64,000 bases of DNA from assembly GCA_017569285.1 (NCBI GenBank), contig CP069419.1, positions 558,001 to 622,000 on the forward strand, read 5' to 3'. The first letter of the stretch is position 1, and every line of letters begins with the position of its first letter. Position numbers and translations under genes: made by a program. The DNA comes from Clostridiales bacterium. GTDB lineage: Bacteria > Bacillota > Clostridia > Christensenellales > Aristaeellaceae. Below the pieces are notes generated by a model. It was not told the origin of the DNA. It ran no database searches and saw only the letters and a program-made list of their open reading frames with translations. This document shows, piece by piece, positions 23,184 through 31,871 of this stretch.

Positions 23184-24356
23184 TTATCTGGTGAACGTCC
23201 GGATCCGGATGATTCCGGGCAGTTCCGCCAGGGTGCCCAGCGCATGGGCGGAAGGCAGCTCGGCCATTTCCATCACGGTAACCGCCATGTCCTTCCGGCT
23301 CTTGTTGATCATATTCTCGATGTTGATTCCTTCCTTCGCCGCAGCCGCGGTGATGTTGGAAATCATATTCGGGATATTCTCATGCAGGACCAGGACGCGG
23401 ACTGCTTCCGGCTCGCCCAGGATCACTTCGGGGTAGTTCACGCTGTTGTGGATGGTACCGTTCTCCAGGTAATCCCGGATTTCGGCCGCCGCCATGCTGG
23501 CGCAGTTTTCTTCGCTTTCCGGCGTGCTCGCACCCAGGTGCGGGATGCAGACCACATTGGCGACACCGATGATATCATCGTTCGGGAAGTCGGTCACATA
23601 CCGGCCGATCTTGCCGTTTTCCAGCGCGGCCAGCATATCGGCGGTCTTCACCAGTTCACCGCGGGCAAAGTTCAGGATGCAGGCGCCGTCCTTCATCTTC
23701 GCAAATTTCTCCGCGTTGATGGATCCGCGGGTTTCATCATTCAGCGGTACATGGAAGGTAATGAAATCCGCCTGCGCAAGAACTTCGTCTTCGGAAGCGG
23801 CACGGTGAACCGAGGTGCTCAGGCTCCAGGCCCGCTCCACGGAGATGAAGGGGTCATAGCCGATGACGTTCATTCCAAGGCCGCGGCTGGCCGCGTTTGC
23901 CACGATGGAACCGATGGCTCCCAGGCCGATGACACCCAGCGTCTTGCCGCGGAGTTCCGCGCCGACGAACTGGCTCTTGCCCTTTTCCACCAGCTTGCCG
24001 ACTTCAGCGCCCTGGCCCTTCAGGGTTTTCACCCAGTCGATTCCCTCGGCGATTTTCCGGCCGCACATCATCATGCCGGTAATCACCAGTTCCGCCACGG
24101 CGTTCGCGTTTGCGCCGGGTGTGTTGAAAACCACAATACCTTCCTTCGCGCACTTTTCCAGCGGAATGTTGTTCACACCCGCGCCTGCGCGGCCGATGGC
24201 CAGCAGTTCCTTGTTGAACTCCATGTCATGCATGGCAGCGCTGCGGACGAGGATCGCGTCCGGCACCGGCTCATCCTTGCTGACCGTGTACTTGTCCGCG
24301 CTCAGCTGGGTATGGATAATATCCGAAATCGCGTTCAGCGTCTGAATCTTATACAT
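23184..24356 (-). CDS. serA: D-3-phosphoglycerate dehydrogenase
   Basis: First step of serine synthesis: oxidises 3-phosphoglycerate to 3-phosphohydroxypyruvate with NAD. The 390 residues hold the 2-hydroxyacid dehydrogenase fold: RAGAGVNNIPLEKCAKEGI, the NAD motif GVIGLGAIG near residue 140, FHVPLNDETRGSIN, NFARGELV and the catalytic H in CIPHLGAST. A C-terminal ACT domain (VRVLVLHENIPNMISNITAAAAKEGINIENM) suggests serine feedback or oligomer control. The start codon overlaps the serC stop by one base, so the two genes are translationally coupled. Confidence 0.94.
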   Translation of the reverse strand: MYKIQTLNAISDIIHTQLSADKYTVSKDEPVPDAILVRSAAMHDMEFNKELLAIGRAGAGVNNIPLEKCAKEGIVVFNTPGANANAVAELVITGMMMCGRKIAEGIDWVKTLKGQGAEVGKLVEKGKSQFVGAELRGKTLGVIGLGAIGSIVANAASRGLGMNVIGYDPFISVERAWSLSTSVHRAASEDEVLAQADFITFHVPLNDETRGSINAEKFAKMKDGACILNFARGELVKTADMLAALENGKIGRYVTDFPNDDIIGVANVVCIPHLGASTPESEENCASMAAAEIRDYLENGTIHNSVNYPEVILGEPEAVRVLVLHENIPNMISNITAAAAKEGINIENMINKSRKDMAVTVMEMAELPSAHALGTLAELPGIIRIRTFTR

Positions 24357-25432
24357 CAGAGGTTCTCCTTCTCAAACTTCTTCATGAATTCAACCAGCTT
24401 CTGCACGCCTTCAATGGGCATTGCGTTGTAGATGCTGGCACGCATGCCGCCGACACTGCGGTGGCCCTTCAGGTTGACCAGGCCTTCCGCCGCGGCCGCC
24501 TTGACGAAAGCGGCATCCTTGTCGGCGTCTCCGGTCACGAAGGTGACGTTCATCCGGCTGCGGTATTTCGGCTGCGCGGTCGCCTTGAACAGCTTGCTGT
24601 TGTCCAGGAAGTCATACAGCATGGCGGCCTTTTCGATGTTGACCTTTTCGATTGCCTTCACGCCGCCGATGCTCTTCAGCCACTCGAAGGTCAGTCCGGC
24701 CAGGTAGATGCCCCAGGTGTTCGGTGTGTTGTACATGCTGCCGGCCTTGGCCTGCACTTCCCAGTTCAGCAGCTTCGGGCAGATATCCATCGCCTTGCCG
24801 ATCAGGTCCTTGCGGATGATCATCAGGCACAGGCCGCTCGGTCCGATGTTCTTCTGCGCGCCGGCATAGATCACGCCGTATTTGCTCACGTCCATTTCCT
24901 CGGAAAGGATCATGCTGCTCGCGTCGCAGACGATCGGCGCCTTGCACTTCGGCAGTTCCACAAAGCGGGTACCGTAAATCGTGTTGTTCTGGGTAATATG
25001 CAGGTAATCCGCATCGTCGTTGTACTGGATGGCGTTCACATCCGGAACGTAGGTGTATACGTCTTCCCGGCTGGAAGCCACCACGTTCACTTCGCCGTAG
25101 CGCTTCGCTTCTTCCGCTGCCAGGTGCGCGAAGTTGCCGCTGTCGATATAGTCGGCCTTTTTGTTCACCATCAGGTTCAGCGGAACCGCGGAGAACTGCT
25201 GGGTCGCGCCGCCCTGCAGGAACAGGACTTCATAATCGTCCCCGATGTTCATCAGTTCACGGATATCCGCAACGGTCTTATCATAAATATCGGTATACAT
25301 CTTGCTGCGATGGCTCATCTCCATCACGGACATTCCCGTTTCGCCGTAGCAAACAAGATCCTTCTGCGCCTTTTCAAGCACAGGCAGCGCCAGCTGGGAA
25401 GGTCCCGGGGAGAAGTTGTATACGCGTTCCAT
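24356..25432 (-). CDS. serC: Phosphoserine aminotransferase
   Basis: PLP enzyme that converts 3-phosphohydroxypyruvate to phosphoserine using glutamate. The 358 residues begin MERVYNFSPGPSQLALPVLE and include GMSVMEMSHRS, FLQGGATQQFSAVPLN and the PLP lysine in YAGAQKNIGPSGL. The C-terminal end GGMRASIYNAMP is typical. AAGGAGGT precedes the ATG. It is the first gene of serCA; serB is not in the window. Confidence 0.96.
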   Translation of the reverse strand: MERVYNFSPGPSQLALPVLEKAQKDLVCYGETGMSVMEMSHRSKMYTDIYDKTVADIRELMNIGDDYEVLFLQGGATQQFSAVPLNLMVNKKADYIDSGNFAHLAAEEAKRYGEVNVVASSREDVYTYVPDVNAIQYNDDADYLHITQNNTIYGTRFVELPKCKAPIVCDASSMILSEEMDVSKYGVIYAGAQKNIGPSGLCLMIIRKDLIGKAMDICPKLLNWEVQAKAGSMYNTPNTWGIYLAGLTFEWLKSIGGVKAIEKVNIEKAAMLYDFLDNSKLFKATAQPKYRSRMNVTFVTGDADKDAAFVKAAAAEGLVNLKGHRSVGGMRASIYNAMPIEGVQKLVEFMKKFEKENL

Positions 25433-25455
25433 ATCAGTGTACCTCCTTGTACTGA

Positions 25456-25531
25456 ACCGGGACGCTTTTGTCCCGGTGGGTTATTTTTTAACCGCTTGCC
25501 CTATTATGCCGGATTTGCCGGAAAATATCAA
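25456..25531 (-). promoter_or_regulatory. serCA promoter and leader hairpin
   Basis: On the minus strand: TTGATA (25531-25526), 17 bases, CATAAT (25508-25503). The leader has a perfect 8-base hairpin ACCGGGAC/GTCCCGGT (25456-25463 with 25470-25477) before the ribosome binding site. I recognise no riboswitch. Confidence 0.65.
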
Positions 25532-25555
25532 GCAAAATACAATATAAGAACATAG

Positions 25556-25580
25556 AAAAAAGCGGGGTGTTAATCCCGCT
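25556..25580 (-). terminator. Terminator overlapping the trmO stop codon
   Basis: Stem AGCGGG/CCCGCT (25580-25575 with 25566-25561) followed by TTTTTT on the minus strand. The trmO stop codon TAA lies in the loop. Confidence 0.8.
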
Positions 25581-26238
25581 CAATTCCGATTACCGTCAGC
25601 ACTCCGTCCCGCACCCGGAACCGGACCTGTTTCCCCGCAAACCCGAAGCCGTACACCCGTTCCGGATCATCCTGGTAGGCCGGCCGGGGATCCTCCTTCA
25701 GCACGGAGCGGAGGGCAGTTTCCTCTTCCGCCGCCAGTTTTTCCCGGACTCCCGGGGCAAAGGTGACATCCACCGTCCTTTTTTCAGTCCGGTCGGTAAA
25801 TCCGCCCGTTGCCTCCAGCCTACAGTCCGCATATGGCAGGTAGGGCTTGATGTCATAAATCGGGGTGCCGTTCACCAGGTCGGCTCCGGCAACCTTCAGA
25901 ACGGTCCCCTCCCGGGTCTTTTCCGTTCCGGCCAGCCGGACACAGCTCAAGCCGATCGCGTTCGGCCGGAATGGAGAACGGGTGGCAAAGACACCAACCC
26001 GTTCATTTCCGCCCAGCCGCGGCGGGCGGACCGTCGGGGACCAGGTTTCCCGCTCGGTCCGGTCAAACGCCCAGATCAGCCACAGGTGGGAAAACTCCTC
26101 AATCCCGCGGAGCGCCTCCTCCACCCGGTATTCCGGTTCGAATACGATTGTGGAGATCATTTCATCGGCAAGCCCGCTTTGCCGCGGAACGCCGAATTTC
26201 CCGTCAAAAGCGTTGTGAATTCGCGCGATAATCTTCAT
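25570..26238 (-). CDS. trmO: tRNA (t6A37) N6-methyltransferase TrmO-like protein
   Basis: TrmO (TsaA/YaeB family) methylates threonylcarbamoyladenosine at position 37 of threonine tRNA using S-adenosylmethionine. The 222 residues show the family signatures FGVPRQSGLADE, FSHLWLIWAF, VFATRSPFRPNAIGLSCVRL and LVNGTPIYDIKPYLPYAD. The C-terminal TrmO domain includes ERVYGFGFAGKQVRFRV. It starts 6 bases after the GH94 stop with no strong site, so it is probably read as part of that operon. Its link with sugar use looks coincidental. Confidence 0.85.
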   Translation of the reverse strand: MKIIARIHNAFDGKFGVPRQSGLADEMISTIVFEPEYRVEEALRGIEEFSHLWLIWAFDRTERETWSPTVRPPRLGGNERVGVFATRSPFRPNAIGLSCVRLAGTEKTREGTVLKVAGADLVNGTPIYDIKPYLPYADCRLEATGGFTDRTEKRTVDVTFAPGVREKLAAEEETALRSVLKEDPRPAYQDDPERVYGFGFAGKQVRFRVRDGVLTVIGIERD

Positions 26239-26244
26239 TTCCGT

Positions 26245-28632
26245 TTACATAACCACCGTGATGTAATTGTCTTCCTTCAGTTCGCCTTCCGGAATCACGC
26301 CGGGTTTGCGTTCCGTGCCGTTCACAATCACCTTTTCGGGCTTTCCTTCCTTATGGGCCAGGTTGTCCACGGTGATATGCAGTTTCTTTCCGCGGAATAC
26401 CTTTTCCATGGTAAAGCCGTCCCATTCATCCGGAATGGCCGGGGAAATCTCAATTCCCTTCGGGGTGGGGCGCAGGCCAAGGATGCCTTCCACGCAGCCG
26501 ACCATTACCGTACTGGCGGTACCCGTCAGCCAGTGCACGTGGCTCCGGCCGGCAAAGGGACTTTCATGTCCCTCGATGAACTGGCCGTGCACATACGGCT
26601 CAATCACGCGGCGGTCCGCATCATCATTGAACGAAGCGGGACTGCTCTCCCGGAAGTAATCGAACGCTCGGTTTCCATGGCCGCACAGCGCCTCCGCCAG
26701 GATTGCCCATCCCTGGGGCTGGCAGAAGATGCCGCCGTTTTCCTTGGTGCCGGGGTTGAACAGGCGCATCCGGGCGCCCTCAAAGTATTCGTAGCGGTAG
26801 CTCGGCTGCATCAGTTCCAGGCCGTACGGCGTGTTCAGCTTTGCGTTGGCGGTTTCCAGGATGGTCTCCGCCTGTTCCGGTGTGGCGGCGCGGCTGATGA
26901 CCGCCCAGCTCTGGGGATTCAGCCACATGGCGGCTTCCTTGTCCTTCTTGCTGCCGATGATATCTCCGGTATCGCGGAAGCCGCGGATAAACCGGTCGCC
27001 CTCGAAGCACTTTTCATTCAGGATCTTCAGCAGGTTCTCCGCGGTTTCGTCCAGGTACTTGACGTATTCCGGCTCGTTCTCGCAGAATTCCTTCATGATC
27101 TCCAGTGCATAGTACAGCTGGAAGGCGACGAAAGTGCTTTCGCCCTGGTCTCCCAGGACCAGGCAGTCATTCCAGTCCGCGTGCAGGCCGGCGGGCATGC
27201 CGTGCGGTCCGAGATGCGTCATGCTGAAGTTGATGGCCCGCTTCAGGTGTTCGCGCACCGTGCCGGTATCCTTGTCGGCAAACGGAATCTCCTCATCCAG
27301 GTAAGCCGTATTGCCGGTTTCCGCCACATACTTGTATACCGTCGGGAAAAGCCACAGCGCATCATCCGCGCGGTAGCTCGGATGGCCGGTTTCCTTCACG
27401 TAGCTTTCCTGCTCCGGGGTATCTTCATGTCCCGCGTTGTGGGAATACTTGACCAGTGGAAGCCCGGCGCCGTGATGAACCTGCGCGCTCAGCATGAACG
27501 TCAGCTGTTTCCGGGCCAGTTCCGGATCCAGGTGCATGATGCCCTGGATATCCTGTACGGTATCCCGGTAGCCGTATCCGTTCCGCTCGCCGCAGTAAAT
27601 CAGGCTCGCCGCCCGGCTCCACACAAACGTCGTAAAGCACTGGAATGCGTTCCAAGTATTCACCATCGCGTTGAATGCCGGATCCGGCGTGCTGATCTTC
27701 AGGTTCTCCAGCTCTCCGTGCCAGTAGCGGATCAGCTCTTCCAGCTCGCTGTTCACGGTCTCTTCCGTCTTCGCGTACCGGTCCATGATCTTCCGGGCTT
27801 CGAACACGTCCTTCTGACCGAGCAGGAACGCCGCGGTTCCCTTTCCGCCTGCCGCCAGGCTGAAGCTTACCTGCAGGGCGCCGCAGGGATTGCCGTTATA
27901 GTTGACGCTGTTGTCGCATTTTCCGTCCAGGACCGCCTGGGGCGCATCAAACCGGTTCCGTCCCAGGAACTGCTCCCGCCGTCCGGTATAGGAAACCACC
28001 GGTGCGCCGGCCACACCGAAAAACCGTTCCCGTCCGGTGGTGCCGTCCGGCCTCGGATAGTTGAACTCGTTGATCTGCTCCAGGATGAAATCATCATGGA
28101 ACTCAGTCCGGGTAATAAACTGCGTATACTGCATGTTGACCAGGTCCTGGGTGTAGAAGCTTTCCGTGGTCAGCTCCGCATAGCCGAATACGCTGATCTT
28201 CCGTGGTTTGTCCGTCAGGTTTTCCAGCGTGATCCGCCATACCTCATGGGTAGCTCCCATCGGCACATAGTACAGCGCCTTGCTGCGGATCCCGTTGTAT
28301 TCGCTCACAAATTCCGTATAGCTGGTGCCGTGGTGGCATTCCGTCCGGTACTGGTCCAGCGGCTTTTTTACCGGTTTCCAGCTGGCGCTCCAGAAATCAC
28401 CGGTTTCCTCATCCCGCAGGTAAATATACCGGCCCGGTTCATCAAACTGGTTGAAGGTATACCGCAGGATCCGGCCGGCCGCGCCGCTCTTCACAAAGCT
28501 GTATCCGCCGGCATTCACCGTGATGATGGCGCCGTAATCCGGCGATCCGAGATAATTGGCCCAGGGAGCCGGTGTGTCGGGATTGGTAATCACATATTCC
28601 CGGGCTTTCTCATCAAAAAATCCGTACTGCAT
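26245..28632 (-). CDS. GH94 glycoside phosphorylase (cellobiose-phosphorylase-like)
   Basis: Predicted cytoplasmic enzyme that splits a beta-glucoside (cellobiose or a cellodextrin) with phosphate, giving glucose 1-phosphate and saving ATP. The 795 residues match family length. MQYGFFDEKAREYVITNPDT and PAPWANYLG open the protein; the catalytic acid lies in HADWNDCLVLGDQGES; GLRPTPKGIEISPAIPDEW closes the barrel. There is no signal peptide. I choose the ATG at 28632, 8 bases after AGGAGG; longer in-frame starts upstream lack sites. The promoter carries a LacI-type operator. Exact substrate specificity (cellobiose, cellodextrin, laminaribiose) cannot be read reliably. Confidence 0.88.
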   Translation of the reverse strand: MQYGFFDEKAREYVITNPDTPAPWANYLGSPDYGAIITVNAGGYSFVKSGAAGRILRYTFNQFDEPGRYIYLRDEETGDFWSASWKPVKKPLDQYRTECHHGTSYTEFVSEYNGIRSKALYYVPMGATHEVWRITLENLTDKPRKISVFGYAELTTESFYTQDLVNMQYTQFITRTEFHDDFILEQINEFNYPRPDGTTGRERFFGVAGAPVVSYTGRREQFLGRNRFDAPQAVLDGKCDNSVNYNGNPCGALQVSFSLAAGGKGTAAFLLGQKDVFEARKIMDRYAKTEETVNSELEELIRYWHGELENLKISTPDPAFNAMVNTWNAFQCFTTFVWSRAASLIYCGERNGYGYRDTVQDIQGIMHLDPELARKQLTFMLSAQVHHGAGLPLVKYSHNAGHEDTPEQESYVKETGHPSYRADDALWLFPTVYKYVAETGNTAYLDEEIPFADKDTGTVREHLKRAINFSMTHLGPHGMPAGLHADWNDCLVLGDQGESTFVAFQLYYALEIMKEFCENEPEYVKYLDETAENLLKILNEKCFEGDRFIRGFRDTGDIIGSKKDKEAAMWLNPQSWAVISRAATPEQAETILETANAKLNTPYGLELMQPSYRYEYFEGARMRLFNPGTKENGGIFCQPQGWAILAEALCGHGNRAFDYFRESSPASFNDDADRRVIEPYVHGQFIEGHESPFAGRSHVHWLTGTASTVMVGCVEGILGLRPTPKGIEISPAIPDEWDGFTMEKVFRGKKLHITVDNLAHKEGKPEKVIVNGTERKPGVIPEGELKEDNYITVVM

Positions 28633-28699
28633 CCGCTGATCCTCCTCAGTCATTTTTCCTTTGGTTCCCTTGCGTTTCATGATCTGTGCCCTGTCTTTC

Positions 28700-28728
28700 A
28701 TCTTATCATAGCAAACGTTTTCACGCAA
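28700..28728 (-). promoter_or_regulatory. GH94 promoter with LacI/CcpA-type operator in the spacer
   Basis: On the minus strand: TTGCGT (28728-28723), 17-base spacer, TAAGAT (28705-28700) preceded by TGA. The spacer holds GAAAACGTTTGC, with central AAACGTTT palindrome, a LacI-family (CcpA or local repressor) operator pattern. A bound repressor here would block RNA polymerase. Confidence 0.65.
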
Positions 28729-28774
28729 GGATGAAAAAGACGGATTGGCTATGGTTTTTCAAGGCCGGATACGC

Positions 28775-28780
28775 TATAAT
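28775..28780 (+). promoter_or_regulatory. -10 element for the GH5-MATE operon
   Basis: TATAAT at 28775-28780 with no good -35 at 17 bases. The shared operator at 28711-28722 lies about 53 bases upstream and could influence this promoter. Confidence 0.5.
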
Positions 28781-28815
28781 ATCGGTAAATCTGACGATAA
28801 AATGGAGGTTGTTCT

Positions 28816-29766
28816 ATGAAGTTCAGCGACTTCGGCTTCCGCCGCGGCGTCAATCTGGGCGGCTGGTTCTCCCAGTGTGATTATTCTGAATACCGCCTGG
28901 AGCATTTCATCACTGAAAAAGACCTGGATACCATCGCCACCTGGGGGCTGGATCATGTCCGGATCCCGGTGGATTATAACGTAATGGAAAATGAAGACGG
29001 CACCTGGAATGACCGGGGATTCATGCGGATTGGCCGTGCTCTCGGCTGGTGCAAAGACCGCGGCCTGAAGGTTGTGCTGGATCTTCATAAAACGGCCGGC
29101 TTCTCCTTTGATCTTGGGGAAGCGGAAGTCGGCTTCTTCGGAAGCGAAAAGCTCCAGGACCGCTTCTACACCCTCTGGGAGGAAATGGCCCGCCGTTATT
29201 ACGATCCGGAGAACGTGGCGTTCGAGCTGCTCAACGAAGTGACTGACCCCGGCTTCATCGATGCCTGGAACCGGATCTCCCTGGAATGCATCCACCGCAT
29301 CCGCGTAATCGCGCCCGATGCGCTGATCCTGGTGGGCAGCTACTGGAACAACAGCGCCGATGCGGTAAAGGACCTGGCCGCCCCGGCGGACAGCCGGGTG
29401 ATCTACAACTTCCACTGCTATTCCCCGCTGTCCTTCACGCACCAGGGCGCGCCCTGGGTTCCGGAACTGGATCAGGCCGCGCGGCCGTCTTTCGACGAAT
29501 CCGGCATTCCGGACGATTTCTTCGACAAGGCGTTTGCCTCCGCCATCCGGGCTGCAGAGGAAAACAACACCTGCCTGTACTGCGGGGAATACGGCGTCAT
29601 TGACCGGGCCACCCCGGAGGATACCGTCCAATGGTACCGGACCATTCACGCCACCTTTGAGAGATACGGGATCTCCCGCTGTGCGTGGAGCTACAAACAG
29701 ATGGATTTCGGCCTGTCCGACAGCCGGCTGGACGGTGTGCGTGACCAGCTCATTTCCCTGCTGTAA
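28816..29766 (+). CDS. Intracellular GH5-family glycoside hydrolase
   Basis: Retaining beta-glycosidase of the cellulase (GH5) clan; probably trims short beta-glucans or related oligosaccharides in the cytoplasm. The 316 residues have RRGVNLGGWFSQ, WGLDHVRIPVDYNVM, VVLDLHKTAGFSF, the acid/base in AFELLNEVTDP (about residue 140), YNFHCYSPLSFTHQGA and the nucleophile in LYCGEYGVIDRA (about residue 258). There is no signal peptide, unlike most cellulases. GGAGG precedes the ATG. It is divergent from the GH94 phosphorylase, suggesting joint use of imported oligosaccharides, and 14 bases ahead of the MATE gene. Confidence 0.88.
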   Translation: MKFSDFGFRRGVNLGGWFSQCDYSEYRLEHFITEKDLDTIATWGLDHVRIPVDYNVMENEDGTWNDRGFMRIGRALGWCKDRGLKVVLDLHKTAGFSFDLGEAEVGFFGSEKLQDRFYTLWEEMARRYYDPENVAFELLNEVTDPGFIDAWNRISLECIHRIRVIAPDALILVGSYWNNSADAVKDLAAPADSRVIYNFHCYSPLSFTHQGAPWVPELDQAARPSFDESGIPDDFFDKAFASAIRAAEENNTCLYCGEYGVIDRATPEDTVQWYRTIHATFERYGISRCAWSYKQMDFGLSDSRLDGVRDQLISLL

Positions 29767-29780
29767 TTCCGGTGGAAAGC

Positions 29781-31154
29781 ATGACAAATACCGCATCAAA
29801 TCCGTCCGGTTCCCCGGACCGCGCGCTGATGTTCCGGCGCGCGTTTTCCACGGCATGGCCCGCGATGATGGAAAGCTTTTTTGTCACGCTGGCCGGCATG
29901 ATCGACACCATGATGGTGGGCGATCTGGGCAGCTATGCCATATCTGCGGTGGGCCTGACCGCCCAGCCGAAGTTCATCGGCCTGACGCTGTTCTTCGGGA
30001 TCAATGTGGCCGTTTCCGCACTGGTTGCCCGGCGAAAGGGCGAAGAACGCCGGGAGGATGCCCATGAAATCGTATGGACGTCCATCCTGCTGACCCTGAT
30101 CCTCTGCGCGGTCATTACGCTGGTTTTCGTGCTGTTTGCGCCGCAGATGATGCAGCTGGCCGGCAGCAACGCGGATACGCACGAAGCAGCGGTGGAGTAT
30201 TTCCGCATCATCATGGGCGGAATCTTCTTCAACGTCATCACCATGGTCATCAACGCCGCACAGCGCGGCAGCGGAAACACGCGGCTGTCCATGACCACCA
30301 ACCTGACCAGCAGTATTGTCAACGTCATCTTCAATTACCTGCTGATCGGCGGTCACCTGGGCTTTCCCGCATGGGGAATCCGCGGCGCCGCGATCGCAAC
30401 GGTCCTGGGTTCGGTTGTATCTGCTGTCATGGCGCTCCTGTCCCTGTTCCGCCGGAACAGCTATATCCGTTTTTCCGCCATGCGCCGCCTGGGCCTCCGG
30501 ATGAAAAAGGAATGTGTCCGCTCGATCTGGCGCCTTGCCGGTACCACGTCGCTGGAGAACATTGCCATGCGGGTCGGCTTCCTGGCCACGGCCCTCGTCG
30601 CGGCCCGCCTGGGCACAGATGAATTTGCCGCCCACAATGTCGGTATGAATGTGCTGGGCCTCGGCTTCTCCTTTGCGGACGGTATGCAGGTAGCCGCAAT
30701 CGCGCTTGCCGGGGAAGCGCTGGGCGCCGGAAAAAAAGAAGCCGCCAAAACCTATGGCAGCATCTGCCAGCGGATTGGCTTTGCCATCTCTGTCCTGCTG
30801 GCCCTGCTGCTCTTCTTTGGCGGCCGGTGGTTCAATTCCCTGTTCTTCCGGGAAGAGCATATTATTGAAATGGGGGTCACCATATCCCGCTGGATCATGG
30901 TGGTGGTACTGCTGCAGATTTCGCAGATTATCTACACCGGCTGCCTGCGGGCTGCCGGGGATGTCCGGTATACGCTTCGCGCCGCGCTCATCAGCGTGAC
31001 GGGAATCCGCACCGTGGTGACGGCGGTCCTGGTCCTGGTGTTCCATATGGGGCTCACCGGCGTCTGGCTGGGCATCCTGTCGGACCAGCTGTCCCGCTTT
31101 ATCCTCATGTCCACCCGTTTCCGGCAGGGAAAATGGGTGAACCTGAAGATCTGA
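29781..31154 (+). CDS. MATE family efflux transporter
   Basis: Twelve-helix membrane exporter driven by sodium or protons, usually for drugs, dyes or metabolites. The 457 residues show two homologous halves: AWPAMMESFFVTLAGMIDTMMVG in the first and the LAGTTSLENIAMRVGFLATALV stretch in the second, with MNVLGLGFSFADGMQVAAIAL and GEALGAGKK. I choose the ATG at 29781; GTG 29772 in frame is less likely. It is probably co-transcribed with the GH5 gene, but the functional link is unclear. Substrate unknown. Confidence 0.9.
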   Translation: MTNTASNPSGSPDRALMFRRAFSTAWPAMMESFFVTLAGMIDTMMVGDLGSYAISAVGLTAQPKFIGLTLFFGINVAVSALVARRKGEERREDAHEIVWTSILLTLILCAVITLVFVLFAPQMMQLAGSNADTHEAAVEYFRIIMGGIFFNVITMVINAAQRGSGNTRLSMTTNLTSSIVNVIFNYLLIGGHLGFPAWGIRGAAIATVLGSVVSAVMALLSLFRRNSYIRFSAMRRLGLRMKKECVRSIWRLAGTTSLENIAMRVGFLATALVAARLGTDEFAAHNVGMNVLGLGFSFADGMQVAAIALAGEALGAGKKEAAKTYGSICQRIGFAISVLLALLLFFGGRWFNSLFFREEHIIEMGVTISRWIMVVVLLQISQIIYTGCLRAAGDVRYTLRAALISVTGIRTVVTAVLVLVFHMGLTGVWLGILSDQLSRFILMSTRFRQGKWVNLKI

Positions 31155-31162
31155 GCCCGCCT

Positions 31163-31834
31163 TTACAGGCCCATTTTTGCCATGATTCCGTCCGCGGTGA
31201 CACCCGGATGGGTCACATACAGCCGGACAATCTGCTCCGCAAGTTCAACATCGATTCCGGTTCTCACCGCAATCTCCGAAGGGCCTCTTCCCTTCCGGAA
31301 TTCCCGGATCACGGTTTCAATCCGGGCCTTCATGTCCGTTCCGACCGCTTCTGCGGCCGGTTTTTTGTTCTCGGAAAGCTCAATCCGCCGGACATTCCAT
31401 CCGGAGTCCTCCACATCCAGCATGGCCATGGTCACCGGAGAAAGAAAGCGCCGCGGGCCGCAGCTGCCCGGATTCAGCAGCAGCGACCGGCATCCGTCCT
31501 TTTCGATCCGGTCGGCAGCATACTGGTGGGTATGTCCGTACAGCATCACGTCATACCGGCCCAGGTCTCCGGGAAGATCCCGGCTCCGGTGCGCCATGGC
31601 GAACCGAAGCCCGAACAGTTCGAACTTCAGCGTGGTCTTCAGCCGTTCCGCCCAACCGAAATCGTTATTCCCCCGGACCGCCCAGATCGGCGCGATCCGG
31701 GCCAGTGTGTCCAGGATCTCCTCCCGGCAGATATCCCCGCAGTGGAATATCGCGTCACATCCCTGCAGGGCGGAGACCACCTCCGGCCGGAGCAGGTCAT
31801 GGGTATCCGAAATAATGCCGATCTGTTTCTTCAT
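31163..31834 (-). CDS. Metallophosphoesterase of the YfcE/MJ0936 family
   Basis: Predicted cytoplasmic phosphodiesterase with two metals. The 223 residues carry the metal motifs in order: ISDTHD (residues 8-13), FHCGDI, VRGNNDF, MAHRS in place of the usual GH motif, and LYGHTHQY. A C-terminal ~60-residue extension (after RRIELSENKKP) ending in a helical region is not part of the core fold and looks like a small helix-turn-helix-like bundle. It lies 38 bases after the mscS gene on the same strand. Substrate unknown. Confidence 0.85.
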   Translation of the reverse strand: MKKQIGIISDTHDLLRPEVVSALQGCDAIFHCGDICREEILDTLARIAPIWAVRGNNDFGWAERLKTTLKFELFGLRFAMAHRSRDLPGDLGRYDVMLYGHTHQYAADRIEKDGCRSLLLNPGSCGPRRFLSPVTMAMLDVEDSGWNVRRIELSENKKPAAEAVGTDMKARIETVIREFRKGRGPSEIAVRTGIDVELAEQIVRLYVTHPGVTADGIMAKMGL

Positions 31835-31871
31835 TGCCGGTCATTCCATCCTGTCATATTGCGGATTCCGT

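Noticed and set aside
25456-25477. serC leader hairpin as a serine or T-box riboswitch
   Set aside because: A lone 8-base hairpin with none of the conserved T-box or riboswitch elements.
25567-28734. 1055-codon plus-strand frame across TrmO and GH94
   Set aside because: Antisense to two well-recognised enzymes; no motif.
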